Source: Ceratothoa steindachneri (lineage: Eukaryota; Arthropoda; Malacostraca; Isopoda; Cymothoidae). From it: a DNA stretch of 64,000 nt. Below are positions 31,244-44,980 of this stretch, piece by piece. Below the pieces are notes generated by a model, which saw nothing but the letters and a program-made list of their open reading frames with translations, was not told where the DNA came from and ran no database searches. Positions within the stretch are counted from its first letter, which is position 1. Each line of letters opens with the position of its first letter. Made by a program: the position numbers and the translations under genes. The DNA is taken from contig OZ018324.1 in NCBI GenBank assembly GCA_963969495.1, forward strand, positions 157,836,172 to 157,900,171, read 5' to 3'.

Positions 31244-33400
31244 TTACGTCATCCCTAAACGGCCACTTTTCAAGATTTTGTCTACTCTTGTCTTGAACTG
31301 GTCAACAGAATTACTGTTGAAAACCTCCATTGGAAGTGCGTTCCAGCTACCGCAAATACTGTACGTGAAATATTTTCCACACAGATCGCGGTTGTAACAC
31401 TTCAGCTAAAGTTTGAAGCCGTGATATCTTGTTCTGCTCTCATTAAGGCTGAAAATATTCCTGTAGTCAACATTGTCGAACCCTCGAAGTATTTTGAAAA
31501 CTTCGATGAGATGACCACGTAGTCTACGGGTTTCCAACGAGAACAGATCTAATTCCCTTAATCTATCTTCATAACTTTTATGTCTGATAGAGGGAATAAG
31601 TTTGGTTGCCCTGGCTTGCACGCGTTCCAATCTCGCAATGTCCTTACGAAATCAAGGACTCCAGAATTGTACGGCATACTCCAGGTGCGGTCGGACGAGA
31701 GAGTTTTATAGACAGAGTACTATCTCCTTGTTCCAATATCCAAACTGTCGCTTTATATACCATAACATCCTTTGGGCTCTCTTCTCCACTTCAATACACT
31801 GTTTCGAGAACTTGAGGTCACTGGTGATAGTTACACCCAAGTCCTTCTCAGTGTTGGTGGATTCAAGAGCAGTGCCCTTAAGGATATAGTGTGATTGGGG
31901 ATTTCGGTGGCCGATATGCATCATTTTGCATTTGCTTACGTTGACAGGCATTTGCCACGTATCCAACCACTCTCCAATTTTCTGAAGATCATCTTGAAGG
32001 CGGGTAGTATTTCCATCCTTTGTAACGTTCATACCAAGTTGGTATCGTCAGCAAATTTAGAAATCTTGGCAACCATGTCACCGTACATGTCGTTGACGTA
32101 GATGATAAATAGTAGTGGTCCCAGGACAAAACCTTGAGGCACCCCGCTAGTAACGGGCACCCACTCAGAAGCCTGTCCATTCAGCACCACCCGTTGCCGT
32201 CTGCCACTTAGCCAGTTTTCTATCTAGCCTGCTACTTTTTCTTCTATGCCCAGTGCTCGCACTTTTCTGCATCTGAGTGCTTTAATGTCCCCTCCTCATT
32301 CCTCAAAGGGCCAATCGTTCGACGGATTGGTTTACGGCTGTTTACATATCCAAAGAACTCCTTAGGATTCTCTTTACAAAGTCTCGCCACTCGGAGTTCC
32401 CCAGACCGCTTAGCCACCCTTATGCTGGACTTCACCCTCCTGGCTAGCCTCCGGTGTTGGTCAAAGTCACCCGAGATCTTCGATTGCTGGTACATATTTC
32501 TATTCTTCCTAAGCAGTTGGCCAATTTCTCGATTAAACCACTTTGGTTGAACAGAACACCGACGGGGGCGTTTCAGAGGGATGAAACGCGATTGAAGACT
32601 CATGAATGTGGTTTTGAAACTGTTCCACGAGTCTTCAACAGCCTCTCACACTACTAGCCTCGCGTCAGTCAGTCCAGCACGAAAACCTGCAAAGTCTGCT
32701 CTTCTTAAATCAAGTTTCCTCGATTTACTAGTTTCAGACCCTGCCTTGGGGACTTTGACTACAAATCTAATTAGTCGGTGGTCACTGCCACCGAGCTCTC
32801 TGCCAACAGAGAGGTCCTCAACGATGTCATCTTCAGAGACGAAAACCAAGTCGAGGATATTGTCTCCTCTCGTTGGTTCTCTCACCCATTGAGTCAGGAA
32901 CTCGTTATTCGCGAACTCCAGGAGTAGTGCGTTCTCACCACAGGGTTCTCTGGTTTCCCAGTCAACATGGGTATTAAAGTCACCCATGGTGATACGCACT
33001 CTATCTTCTACAAGTTCGCCCAACAGCTGGTACAGACTCCTGTCCCGTTCTAAGAGTTAGGCAGGGGGTCTGTAAAGCACCAGGGTCCTGTATCTGACAG
33101 AACCTATCTCTAGGTCAACACCTAGTAGTTCATGGTCGGATACGATGTTGCATTCCGTCGAGTTGAGAGTATTCTTGACATACAACACCACACCGCCACC
33201 CACTCTGTCTGGCCTATCATCTAGGAAGAGCTGGTAACCGGGAAACGTGAATTCACCTTCAAAATCTCGGCTTGAGGTTTTTACCCACGACTCTGTTATG
33301 GCTACCATTCCAGGTTCTTCCGTCGCTACGAGGCCACGAAGTTGAAGAAACTTTTTCCTGATCAACCTCACATTAAACAAAAGAACTTTGAGGGAGTCCC
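31244..33400 (-). pseudogene. CR1 LINE C ORF2 (endonuclease-RT), internally deleted
   Basis: Endonuclease: NVRLIRKKFLQLRGLV (33380 on), ITESWVK, GGGVVLYVK, then GDFNTHVDW, TRGDNILDLVF and GSDHRLIRF down to 32700. The linker and start of RT follow (PKWFNREIGQLL, NPKEFFGYVNSRK) to 32244. The frame then jumps directly to [20 protein letters not shown] and GVPQG-type sequence, so the RT fingers and early palm are missing. FADDTN near 32050 is intact. The thumb (DLGVTITSDLKF), EYAVQFWSP and E.VQARATKLIPSI follow. The C-terminus ends SGRLGMT and a TAA at 31246-31244. Single stops separate several pieces. Confidence 0.8.
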
Positions 33401-33519
33401 CGAGTGTAGGACTCCCTACGCTTTTCCGTTTCCTGGCTTATTTGTTGGCGAGGAGTCACCCCTCTTTGCGACCTCTGAGAAGGTCGTTTCAGGATGATAC
33501 GGGCGTATTAGCGTACGTC

Positions 33520-34663
33520 TACCCTCATTCTGGCACAATACTCCTTTGGGTCTTCTGTGCGACATCCTGGATCATGTTCGATAGAAATTGCCTTTCCTTT
33601 AAAAAAAAGATGTACCCCATCCCTTTGTTAGAGATCATTTCTCCTATAAAAGGTGCAGTACGGGTCCCTAAAAAAGACCCCCTCTGCCGTACACAAATCT
33701 GCCAGGCGCCGGTTCAAAGAGACGTTCTTCGAGTGAGCGGTCCGTGTTCGACCTCTCCTTGGGAGCACCCCCACTACAACACGCATGCGGGTTTTCAGCC
33801 CACAGTCGTCCACGGCACCCATGACCGTGTGGAGGATTTTATCCGTAGGGCCTACCCTACCTCCTCTCAGGTAGAGGTCGTTGTCACTAACCATCAGAGC
33901 AACGACTGAGCTCTCAGAAATCTGTGATTTCTCCGCCTCTACTCTGATGTGGTGGTTACCCCATCCTGGCAGGCAGCTTACCTTCACACTAGTGAGAAGG
34001 CGGGCCGCTAGCAGGGGCTGCAAACCCCGTGCTTGAGAATCACTAATAAGGGTGACCCTTGCACATTTGTCTGCAGACGACTTAGTCTTCCCTTTCGGAA
34101 GCGACTTCCCACTTTCCTCTTTTATCTCTACATTTTTTTCTTCTTCTTTTTCTTGTCTTCCTTTGTTTTCTCTTCTTCTGTTTATCGTTTCTCTTCTTCT
34201 GCTTCTACTTTCTCGTCGTCTGTTTCCCCTTTTTTTTCTTCTCTTTCTACTTTCTCTTCTTCTCTTTCTACTTTCTCTTCTTCTCTTTCTACTTTCTCTT
34301 CTTCTCTTTCTACTTTCTCTTCTTTCTTTTCTTCTTTTGGGCTCGTTGAGCCAGTCCTGCAGCAGAAGAATCCTGCTCTTGGACGTCGGAAGCCTTCTCG
34401 CCTGAGCATCTGCACCTCTCTGTTTTTAAGAGTTGAACCTCCCTTTTGAGGAGGGAGTTCTCCCCTCTCAGTTGAGCGATGCTCTCGCCCAGGCGCTTCT
34501 CGAGTTCGCAGAAGTCACAGACACTGACGGCATCTGTGAGCTCCTTGCAACTCTTGCCCCCGAAGTCTTCACTCCATTTGTAAACTTTGCATATTTTGAA
34601 GGTTAACTTGCGGAACGGAGGACCATTCTTCTTCGCCATCTTAAACTCTCGGACCATACGCAT
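33520..34663 (-). pseudogene. CR1 LINE C ORF1 (coiled coil plus SGNH esterase)
   Basis: Starts near MRMVREFKMAKK (34663). A cysteine pair region (SVCDFCELEKRLGESIAQLR) continues into a leucine-zipper-like helix (ENSLLKREVQLLKTE). Then comes a highly charged stretch made of EEEKVER repeats encoded by a 21-bp tandem repeat (about 34240-34323). After a frame change, LISDSQARGLQPLLAARLL near 34040 gives the esterase block I with its nucleophilic Ser. VSDNDLYLRGG lies in the middle. RDGVHLFFKGKA near 33620 gives the catalytic His context (block V). A TAA lies before this last block. CR1 ORF1 proteins of this type are RNA-binding, with an esterase needed by an unknown step. Confidence 0.75.
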
Positions 34664-35721
<1,058 letters not shown>

Positions 35722-36185
35722 GGCACGCAACCCCAAAATAATTGCGGCGCACTCGCAAGTCATTGAAAATGATTGCGAATGCAACCGCAAACACAATTGC
35801 GGACGAACACAAGTTGCGATCGCAACCACGACTATTGTACATTAAATATATGAAATAAAACAGGAACTAATATTTACTCGATAAATATATTTATTGAAGA
35901 TTTAGGAAGATGTTTTAATATTGGAATACGTTTTATTTGAAACTATTTCATTTGAGGAATGTAAACATTTCAAAATGTTTGTCGGAGAGAAGAGCACATT
36001 TTGGTTGTACATAGAATATCTTTTCATAACGAAAAGAATCTCTCGACTGACGCACTTGATGGAATTGCCGTATTGTGTTTCATGAAACATAAGAATAGTG
36101 AATAAATAAACCTGAAAAAATAATTAGAAGATGAAAAAACATTCAATTTACTAAATGTTTTATTTATTTATAATGGTATGTTACC

Positions 36186-37086
36186 AAATAAGTTTTGCGA
36201 ATCGGTAGGGCAAAACAGAGGAAGGGGGATGGCTGTTTATGGGGGTGTTAGGACAAGTTATGACAAGTCAGGACCTGCAGCCGCACGCTCCTGCCTCGTC
36301 TATTTAAGGAGCAGTAGCTGATCGCAGATCGTCAGTCGCAAATTTTTCAACAATGGAGAAGGTTGAGCAACGCGCAGTGATGAAATTTTTGACAAAGGAA
36401 GGCAAGAATGCAAAAGAGATCCATGAACGCATAGTTGCAGTGTACACCAACACCGCCCCTTCCTATGCAACCATTGCTCGCTAGAATAGGGAGTTCCGCC
36501 ATGGTCGTGAGTCCCTTGAAGATGACCCCCGTCCAACAAGCCCGTCATACGTGACCAACGAGGACAATGTGGCCCGTGTGGAGAGGATCATCCTCGAAAA
36601 TCAACGCGTGAAGGTCGAAGAAATTGAGCGAGAACTTGGAATAAGTGTTATCAACATCATCCACAACAATTTGGCCATGACCAAGGTCTCTGCCTGTTGA
36701 GTCCATACAAACCTCACGCCCCATGATCGACTTCAACGTCGTCAAAGTCCACAAGGCCAGAGTTGCACAAGCTGCCCTGCGCAAGTGCTGATTCGAGGAG
36801 CTCAACTATCCCCCCCTACAGTCCAGATCTGGCCCCTAGCGACTACTTTTTATTCCGCCAGCTCAAGGCTGCACTGCGTGGACGCCGGTTTAGGGACAAT
36901 GAAGATGTCCAGGAGTGGATTGAACAACAGTCGGGAGATTTCTGGTTGTCGGGAATTCGAAGCCTCAGGGACAAGTGGCGCAAGTGCATTGAAGTCGAGG
37001 GTAGTTATATTGAAAAATAATAAAACACTTTTCCTCATATCTCGTTTCCTTATATCTGAATTGCAAAACTTATTGACCGCTCCTCG
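36186..37086 (+). mobile_element. Mariner deletion derivative, copy 2
   Basis: Tc1/mariner-type element. The 3' terminal repeat reads, inverted, CGAGGAGCGGTCAATAAGTT. The 5' end near 36186 keeps only AATAAGTTTTGCGAAT, so it is partly eroded. The transposase starts at ATG 36354 (MEKVEQRAVMKF) with a helix-turn-helix domain, as in copy 1. A TAG follows YATIAR and a TGA follows KVSAC. The catalytic core is deleted. The sequence resumes at VHKARVAQAALRKC in a shifted frame and runs to the usual mariner C-terminus (DLAPSDYFLFRQLK, GRRF, then SYIEK and a TAA at 37018-37020). Because two copies share the same deletion, the deleted form itself probably multiplied. Confidence 0.8.
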
Positions 37087-37321
37087 TATAATGTTAATAA
37101 GGAAAAAAATTTGTTCCTGTAAAATTTTAATATTCAGGAAATTATTAAATTTAAAACTATTAGAAGTGTTTAACTCCGTCTATAAATTTTGGTGGCAATC
37201 TCCATCCCTCCAAATTGAGTGTCACTGATAGTGTAATGCCTCTGTGATAGGTCGTGATATACAGCCTACCATGTGTCGCTGTTCGTCCCCTATCACGATG
37301 TCATTCTTTCCCGAGCTGTCA

Positions 37322-37383
37322 AATACGGCGACTAATGCCCAAGTCGGCAGTCGCCAGATGAGCTCTTTAAAAAAAAATAAAAT
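37322..37383 (+). mobile_element. Truncated retroposon tail with 12-bp target duplication
   Basis: 62 bp consisting of AATACGGCGACTAATGCCC, further sequence ending GATGAGCTCTTT, and an A-rich tail. It is flanked by identical CCCGAGCTGTCA at 37310-37321 and 37384-37395. It matches the last 60 bp of the retroposon at 17812-18003. Only the 3' end was inserted, as expected for strong 5' truncation by LINE machinery. Confidence 0.85.
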
Positions 37384-37679
37384 CCCGAGCTGTCATTAAC
37401 GTTTTGCTTTTCTAATCGTTTTGCCTCACTAATAATACACATCGTTTTCTTTAAAACTAAAAAGACTCGGTTTCACGTCCCAATCGGTAACTTGTGAATA
37501 TGATCGTGATCTCACGCATTGGGTATTCCGACGCGATTGAAATTAATTAGACCGTTACACACAGTTAGTATTTATTATTTTATATTTAATAAATAGTAAA
37601 TACTATAGAATACATGCCTATATGATGACTGATGAATAGTAAATTAAATTGTTACTAATAACAACGTATGATATCTAAG

Positions 37680-38027
37680 ACTAAGTTTCTTACCTCTCCA
37701 CTTATGCTTGCAATATGTGAACGCAAACTGTAGAGGGACTTTTTCTGAGCCTTGTAACATTTAGACTTCGGCAAACACTTAAGACATTTGAATACCATAC
37801 GGTCACCATCCTTGCTTGAACTCAGAAACTCAAAAAATGCTTGTCGGTAAGGCCCAGGGGTTTTGTGATGAGCGACTTGCTAACGTGTCACTTCCAGCAC
37901 TCACAGTGCTGCTAACAGTAGCGCTATCTACCGGATTTAAGAAAATATCACCTGCAGTTGAACAAGTAGTGGGTGTTGCACTGGAGATAGTTTTACCACC
38001 TGGCGTTTTCGTCACTAAACGATCCAT
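37680..38027 (-). pseudogene. BED-type zinc finger N-terminus of a transposase
   Basis: On the minus strand an N-terminal Ser/Thr-rich open piece starts with MDRLVTKTPGG at 38027. After a stop and a frame change, SSKDGDRMVFKCLKCLPKSK and then SLYSLRSHIAS follow at about 37820-37700. The C-X2-C...L..H pattern, with a preceding basic stretch, is that of BED zinc fingers found at the N-terminus of hAT transposases. The frame ends in GGAGGTAAGAA near 37697, which matches a consensus splice donor, so this could be a first exon. No catalytic domain was found downstream. Confidence 0.55.
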
Positions 38028-38388
38028 TTTAGTAATTACTTATCAACAGTACAAAGTCTTTACGAGCAAACTGGACAAGCAGATAAAACACACACAACTT
38101 ATTCCGGGAATAGTTACAGTGAGACTGACACTGTGCACGCAACGGGAGCGGGTCTCACCCGCAACAGCATGTATCAACTTGTAACGCGTTTGAAACAAGT
38201 TCAAACCATAATGAAATTAAATAAGTTTTTTTTCTAGATTTTCCCAAGTTGCGGTTTCCACTCGCTGTGTATATTGCTTAAAATAATTGCGTCGCAATCC
38301 AATTCGCAAACTCATTCAACATAATTGTGGCGGAATCGCAAACACATCCAAAAATAGTTGCGATCGCAAAAAGTTGCGCGAGGGTGCC

Positions 38389-38502
<114 letters not shown>

Positions 38503-39039
38503 AATACAATGTTCTGGAGGAAAAATGAAAAGGTGCTTCCAAGTACTTTCGAACTTTATTCAGTTAATTCTCAAGGATAACTACGAGAGAAAATAATATA
38601 ATAAGGGTATATAGAAGCTAGTAAAAGATGAAGGACCACCTCTAAGACAAGAAATCACCAATTAGGAAGTAGGAGAGGGAGGGGTAAATTCACATTAAGA
38701 TTTAGTTATAACAGGTAGCAAAGTCAAACCGAGAGGCAAGAAAGAGTCAAGAACAGAGCCAAAAGGGTTAAAACGATTAACGGATAAAGCGATAGTCTAA
38801 GAGGGAGATTAGGAGAGCTACGAGAAGTAAATTGAAATGAAAGGGAGAGGGACAAGGAGAGAGGAAGAGAAATAAAATAATGTAAATACAAAATCAATGA
38901 AATAATTAAATTGACACATCGGGTTCCCATAAAAAGGAAAATTGCCCCCAAAAAGTAGGAATATAAATCAAAGCTAATCTCTTTAAGAATGATTTTTTTC
39001 ATAACAACGTCAATTTTAAAAAGGCCAGGGGAAATGTTA

Positions 39040-41520
39040 AAGTTATTAAATTGGCTTATACATGAACATCTAACAAGGTTTCTTTTAATTGAGTCATTTG
39101 AGCGAAAAATAAATTTTGCTGAATTCCAATTAAGTAAGTGGTTATTGTAGGACATATGCACAAAACACGCACTATTATTTACAGCTCTCCTAACATTCTA
39201 TTTATGCTGATTAATACGGACAGATAATTGCTTTCCTGTCTGTCCAAAAAATTTACTTTGACCGAATAGACTCCCCCAATATTTTACAATTATTGTGAAC
39301 TAGAATGTTTTTTTTATAGTTGACTCGTATTTGAAGGCAACTGAAATGTTAAAGTTTTTTAAAAGACGGGGAAGGTCAATGGAACAAACAGAGAAGAGTA
39401 AAACCAAAATGTTTTTAACATTAAAAGGGATAGCAGGAGCTGTATTATAGAACGTCTTTTTTTGCCTAGAAAAGACAGTTTAGGAGAAAGGTATAAGTGT
39501 AACAAAGTTTATGGCCAATTTCAAAGATATTGGAAAATTCAGAATCCATATATTGAGGACTAACAACTCGTAAAGCCCGGAGAGTAAAAATAAATATAAG
39601 AGTTTGAATTACTAGGTTTGCGATAGATGAATTATTTAAAACCAGTCGGTGTTCTATGAATAAGAAGATCGAGAAAGGCAAAGATTCTATTATTATTTAA
39701 TGGAAGAGACGAGTGAATTAAGTTTGGTAAGAAAGCTATTAACATCTTTAGAATTGGGCGACAGGCAAATGACATCATCAATATACTTGTACCAAACAAT
39801 AGGAAAGTCAAGGATAGTAGAGAGGAGTCTTGTTTCAAAGAACTCCATATATAAGTTAGAGAGGACAGGTGGCTAATCCAAACTTATGAAGAAAATATTT
39901 GCCATCGAACGAAAACTTACAATTTTGGGTACAAAGTGAAATAAGTTTCATAAAAATAGTAGCAGGTACGGGAAGAACAATATTTTGCAATTTATCATTA
40001 GGGAAATTGAAAAGATCTTTAACTGGAACCTTGGGAAATAATGAGCAGACTTTGAAACTAACAAGGGGAAAAATATTTGAATACTGAATGGCATTGAGTT
40101 TAGAAATAAGGTCGTAGATATTGGTAACATGTGAATGAGAAATGGTCCCAACCAGAGGTGTAAGAAAGGAAGTAAGCCATTTAGAGAGAACATAAGAAAC
40201 AGAACCAACCGAACTTATAATATGGTGTAAAGGGGAGTTTGGTTTGTGCGTTTTTACAAGTCCATACAAATAAGGAAGGGTGGCGTTACTCGACTTGAAT
40301 TTTGAAACTAATTCAGGAAAGTTTTTAAATAATAGCCGTACATTTTTATGGAAATCACTATTAACTTATAGTGTGGGATCTTTCAATACTGGGAGGCATA
40401 GGCGGGCGTTATCACGATAATTTATCGCGATAACGATATCGGGTTATCGGATATTTTTTTCCGCGTTATCGATTCATGTGTATCGCCGATACTTTTGGTT
40501 CCAAACTAGTGATAATCGATAATTTCTGTTTTCGGTTCCAGTTTAGCACAGGGGCGAGCCGCGCGTGCCTTGGTGGCAGAAATAGATAGGTCCGAGCTGG
40601 GAACTGAACGTATACTGAATGGAGTGCGGGGGGCCGGTCTTGACGTCTTCTCAAAACGTTCGTTCAGCTTCACTCTCTCACCAGCTGTCAGACGAGAGGT
40701 TACGAGGTGTTGCTCCTGTGCGCTACCAGTTTTGCGCGTTCTTTGATGATTTTTTCCCTATGTTTCCGTGCTTCTTCCGTTCTAATTTTTTGTGCACGTG
40801 TATATAAATGCATGTACTATTCGGTGCTATTCTTTAATATTCGTTTATTAACGTTTTGAAGACTTATGAAGTTACGCCCCTATTCTAAACTGATCCTATT
40901 TTTATTGTAATTTAGTACTGCAGTGCTTTGCTATTTTATAGTATTGAATTAGTGATGGCGTCGCAAGAGACTGTGCCTGCAGTATCGGAATTTTGGATTT
41001 ATCGATTTATATTTTATCACCTTAACAGGCGATAAATTTATCGCCAGTTATCGATTATCGGTTATCGCCTATAAGATTATCGTTATCGATTTATCGCTAA
41101 TCGTGATACATTTTTTCGTTATCACGCCCACCACTGCTGACAGGTAAGTAGCTTGATCACTTAATAAATCTTTCATTTGAGTAATATATGAATTTTTATC
41201 CATAATCACAACAGTTCCAGACTTATCGGTCTTAATAATATGAAGGGACGGATTTGTACGAAGAGTCGATAAAGTATGACGAAAACGAAGGGGGTAATTA
41301 AGGTGGACAGGCTTAGCCAGACATTGATAAACACAACCTTTCATAATAGAAATTGAATCACTGGGGATATCACCGAATTTATCCAAATTGGCCAAACTTT
41401 TAGTAATAGAAACAATAGAGGAGTGGGATCGGATAGATAAATTCAGACCATATCCTAAGGCTATAATAGTATTTTCATTCAAAACTTCGGAGGAAAGGTT
41501 GATAACAGTTTTGGTCGGCT
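39040..41520 (-). pseudogene. PLE copy c polymerase (N-terminus to GIY-YIG)
   Basis: N-terminal part (41482-41137): LNENTIIALGYGLNLSIRS, LHIIKTDKSGTVVIMDKNSY and DQATYLS. After the MITE the fingers resume (40269-39856): YGLVKTHKPNSPLHHIISS, LSKWLTSFLTPLVGTISHS. The palm WYKYIDDVICL lies at 39791-39769 with both aspartates kept. AFLDLLIHRTPTGF follows at 39700. The thumb (LRALRVVSPQYMDSEF, SNIFEIGHKL) lies at 39600-39520. The GIY-YIG region (39480-39040) is recognisable only in scattered words in different frames, such as the FFGQTGKQLS region near 39260-39230. Confidence 0.75.
40397..41136 (-). mobile_element. GATAA-rich hAT-type MITE, copy 2
   Basis: 740 bp with ends CATAGGCGGGCG and CGCCCACCACTG, flanked by CTGGGAGG (40389-40396) and CTGACAGG (41137-41144), an 8-bp duplication with two differences. 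Removing it and one flank restores PLE reading through YLSVLKDPT. It is inverted relative to copy 1 and about 285 bp longer in the middle. The subterminal CGATAA/TTATCG words and a central block (GGTGTTGCTCCTG, CTACC.GTTTT.CGCGTTCTTTGATGATTTTT) are shared by both copies. Confidence 0.85.
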
Positions 41521-41712
41521 ATTCTTTCTCCAACTGCTACCCACGATGAGGGTTTGTATGTCGAAGTATGGCCAAGTGTACGGGAATATACGCACACAGG
41601 CTCTAAGGTTGGCTAAGCAAGGCAACAAAGGTTATTGTTCTAAGAGTGGGATTTGAATAGTTAGCTGCATCTGTGTTTAATATACACTAGATAAAAGGTA
41701 CACAATAAATAA

Positions 41713-41716
41713 ATAT

Positions 41717-41807
<91 letters not shown>

Positions 41808-41808
41808 C
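41713..41808. repeat. (TA)n microsatellite 7
   Basis: About 95 bp of TA with short ACAC and TACATA interruptions. PLE copy c lies on its left. On its right, a GACGGAAT/ATTCCGTC hairpin lies at 41817-41835. Confidence 0.9.
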
Positions 41809-41835
41809 AAGAATAAGACGGAATTAGATTCCGTC

Positions 41836-44800
41836 TCCTACTACGGCCCCCAAACCCAATAGCACAGCACACACTCACCCCATTCCTAACAAACCTCACC
41901 CAGAGCAGACACAAGTGAAGGTAAATACTCCCCACGCTTCTTGGCACATAACCAAGGAGAGGGGAGTAACTGCTGCCAACTCAGCCTCACGCGCACTACG
42001 ACCCCGACAATAGATCGACTGAGCGTAGTACAACTAAACGTACGCAGTTGGCATGTTATCCATCATACCGTTGCCAACTAAGTACTAAATACACAATGAT
42101 CAGACATCATACTTTTGAACCCCATCAGTCAATACCCTCTTAACAACATATTCCGCATTGCACACTACCACACCTACCTAACCCCACGTGCACCGCATAT
42201 AGGTTCAGCAATCCTAGTCAAGCGGTTAATACACCACTCCTTTATCTGTACACAAAATGACTCACTTCTAGCCTGCAAAGTACACATAAGCTCCCAGTGG
42301 CCACGCATTACAGACCACCGCGAGAATAAGTGAATATAGATGTCCCACTAAGGTCTCTATCCAACTACCACCTCCCTATATCTTCTGCGTGAGACCTAAA
42401 CGCCTCCAACCCAACACTACTCTCCAACACCACCAATGGTGTGGGGATGTACTTGACTGATGCCTTGCGGCGCTTTCGCTGTGAGCAGATCGAGCCGGAC
42501 TTACGAACATTCTATGGCTGTCACGGAGGGACCACGTAACCAAATGTAGTCTTTCGCAATGACAACGATCCATGATTTCACACGCAGGTCCCCGCGTACT
42601 TTCTGATCATATACCCATCTGCAATATCATTTCCTCATCGCCTCTAATCATACCTACATCACCCCTCTTCGACTTCAAAAACACGAACTGGGATGAGTTC
42701 AATAGACATATAACCGATAACACGTCACACAACTTCAATTTGGAGAACACCAATCCAGAGCAATTCGCCAAACACTGGTGCACAACCATGGACGCAATAA
42801 CCACAGCACGTAACCTTCACACGCCACGCAAAAACTACACACGCACAAAAATCTCACATTCTCTATACACAAACAAAGACTCCACACAATACAATAACCA
42901 TTGCAATAGAGGCTCACGGCAACAAAATATCACTTCTACGTGCCCGCATCGTATAGTGCGTGCAGCTAGAGCAGAACCCCCAGTAGCGTGAGGTCACCTG
43001 CATTGCGGATGTCACTTGCTGCACTGAACCCTCTTTCTGGCAGCGCGTAAAGCGGATGCTAGGTTCAGATCCACCGAAACCAATCACACTCCAAATAAAC
43101 GACTGTACGCTCAAGAAAAACTAAAGTCATCCTCGACGCATTTAGGTCCCGCTGGGACATAGTGCATAAACACAACTAACCCAAACCACACGCCCAAGAA
43201 CATTTCCAGGAAGTCTAGGCATGGTGCCAGGCCAACGCACACAAGCTAAGGCCCAATTCCCTGGTACGGATGGAGAAGCTCGATGCCACAACCACACTAA
43301 CCACTCCCTTCACCGTCAAGGAAACAAAACACTACATCAAAACAAACACCCAAACGTGCCATTGGCCCTTCAGGCCTACCCTTCATACTAATCCACAACC
43401 TCCCTGTAAACATCATTCCCACTCTCACACACCTATTCAACGCTATACTTGCCTCAGGTCAATTCCGAAAACATTCAAAATCTCATACAACATACTCCTA
43501 CCCAAGAAAAACAAAGACCCGAAACCCAAATAACTACAAGCCTATCGCTCTGTTAGAGCACCTAGGCAAAATACTCGAACGTATGGTCAACTGTCTTCTC
43601 CAGAACTTCATAGAGGAGAGGCACGGGTTATCTCCTGCCAATACGGGTTCAAGCATGGCCGGTCCACTCAAGCGGCAGTGACCATCGTTCATTACATCAT
43701 ATAAAAATCACGACAGGAAAAACAAAATACACTCTCCATTAGTAAGGCGTGGAGAAAGCCTTCGGCCCAGTGTGGCACGAGGGAGTCCGTTGGAAACTAA
43801 CCAACAACACGGAGCTACCTCTCTGCAACAGAAGGGTCGTCTCCCACTACCTCCTGAATGAATGTGTCACCTAAAATATAATGACACAGCATCACTTCCT
43901 TTCACACCACGCTCAAATGTACCCCAAGGCTGTATAAAGGCACCCAAACTATACATTATTTTAAAAAACGGCACCCTATGCCAACCAGAAAACTGCGGAC
44001 ACACCTACAGAGTGTCCTATGCTGATGACGAGATCATTCTCGTCTGCGGACCCTGGACCAGACAAGATTGCATGTCATGCACAAAGAATACTAGACGACA
44101 TGACACAATACGAAGATAAGTGGTTCATTGCCAGGAATCCCCAGAAGACGCATGTGACACTCTATAGCGGAAGCGATCACAAATTGTACAATCTACAAAT
44201 CTTCTCACACACCATACCGTAACCTTCAGAACACAACAAGACTCACCTACACACCCCAAGGAACATTCGTAGGGGCAACATACGACAAGTCCTTAAGATT
44301 CCACTTGCACTAACATATAATACAAGCAAAGTCCGACCACACAAACAATAAGCTGACCAGATTTCACCATGCCGGCAAGAAACTACAGCTTCATCTATAT
44401 AAAATACTTGTGAGACAATTTTTTACATACGCCCCACTAACACTCGCTGCCACGAGCGACACATGAAAGAGGAGGGCTTAGCGGATCCAGAACTCCGCTC
44501 TGAGACACGGATGTCGCTATCTCTGTACAACCCAATGGCCACACTCCACGAAAACAATAATTATCACCACCTAACGTATACGCACACATAAGACTAACAA
44601 AACAACTGGAGAAACTTGCCAGGGATCCATATACCTAACACTACACGAGAGATAACACGCTGTGATGGAACTGCAACATCCCGTAGTCAATGACCACCCG
44701 CAACTAATGTCAATCTACACATAAACCAGCAGCATCGCGAATGACGCATTTCGGAAGAGCATAGTGACTCCCTCCAACACCCATCTTTCACCGCCTAGTA

Positions 44801-44980
44801 GAGCTAATACCACAAACAAGACGCGCACAACACACCATCCATCGGTGTCTAGCCACCGACCTCTTAACTATCCCTATCCCCTTCAAGTTTATTTCCATAC
44901 ATCTCCTCTCCACCTACATGATATCTGTGTCACACAACGATCCTTCTCTGTCCTAGCTATACAAAAAAAGTAGTAGTAGC
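41836..44980 (+). mobile_element. LINE D: non-LTR retrotransposon, heavily decayed
   Basis: Plus-strand LINE. The endonuclease begins near 42025 and RT motifs extend to about 44220, followed by C-terminal and UTR sequence without clear limits. It is C/A-rich on the plus strand, unlike the neighbouring elements. No ORF1 is recognised. No RNase H is recognised. Confidence 0.6.
42025..44222 (+). pseudogene. LINE D ORF2 (endonuclease-RT)
   Basis: The frame at 42025 reads VVQLNVRSWHV, the usual start of a LINE AP endonuclease. Later pieces include SDHIPI near 42600 with the catalytic His context (in the open piece 42572-42991) and the following FDFKNTNWDEFNRHI linker. RT: ISYNILLPKKNKDPKPK near 43490, then YRSVRA-like sequence and QYGFKHGRSTQAAVT near 43650. 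VPQGCIKAPKLY lies near 43920. SYADDEIILVCGPW near 44010 keeps both palm aspartates. Further open sequence runs to 44222. Stops and frameshifts are frequent. Clade assignment is left open. Confidence 0.6.

Noticed and set aside
33940..34060. A host GDSL lipase/esterase gene
   Set aside because: The esterase is directly followed on the same strand by a CR1 endonuclease-RT remnant and preceded by a coiled coil typical of LINE ORF1.
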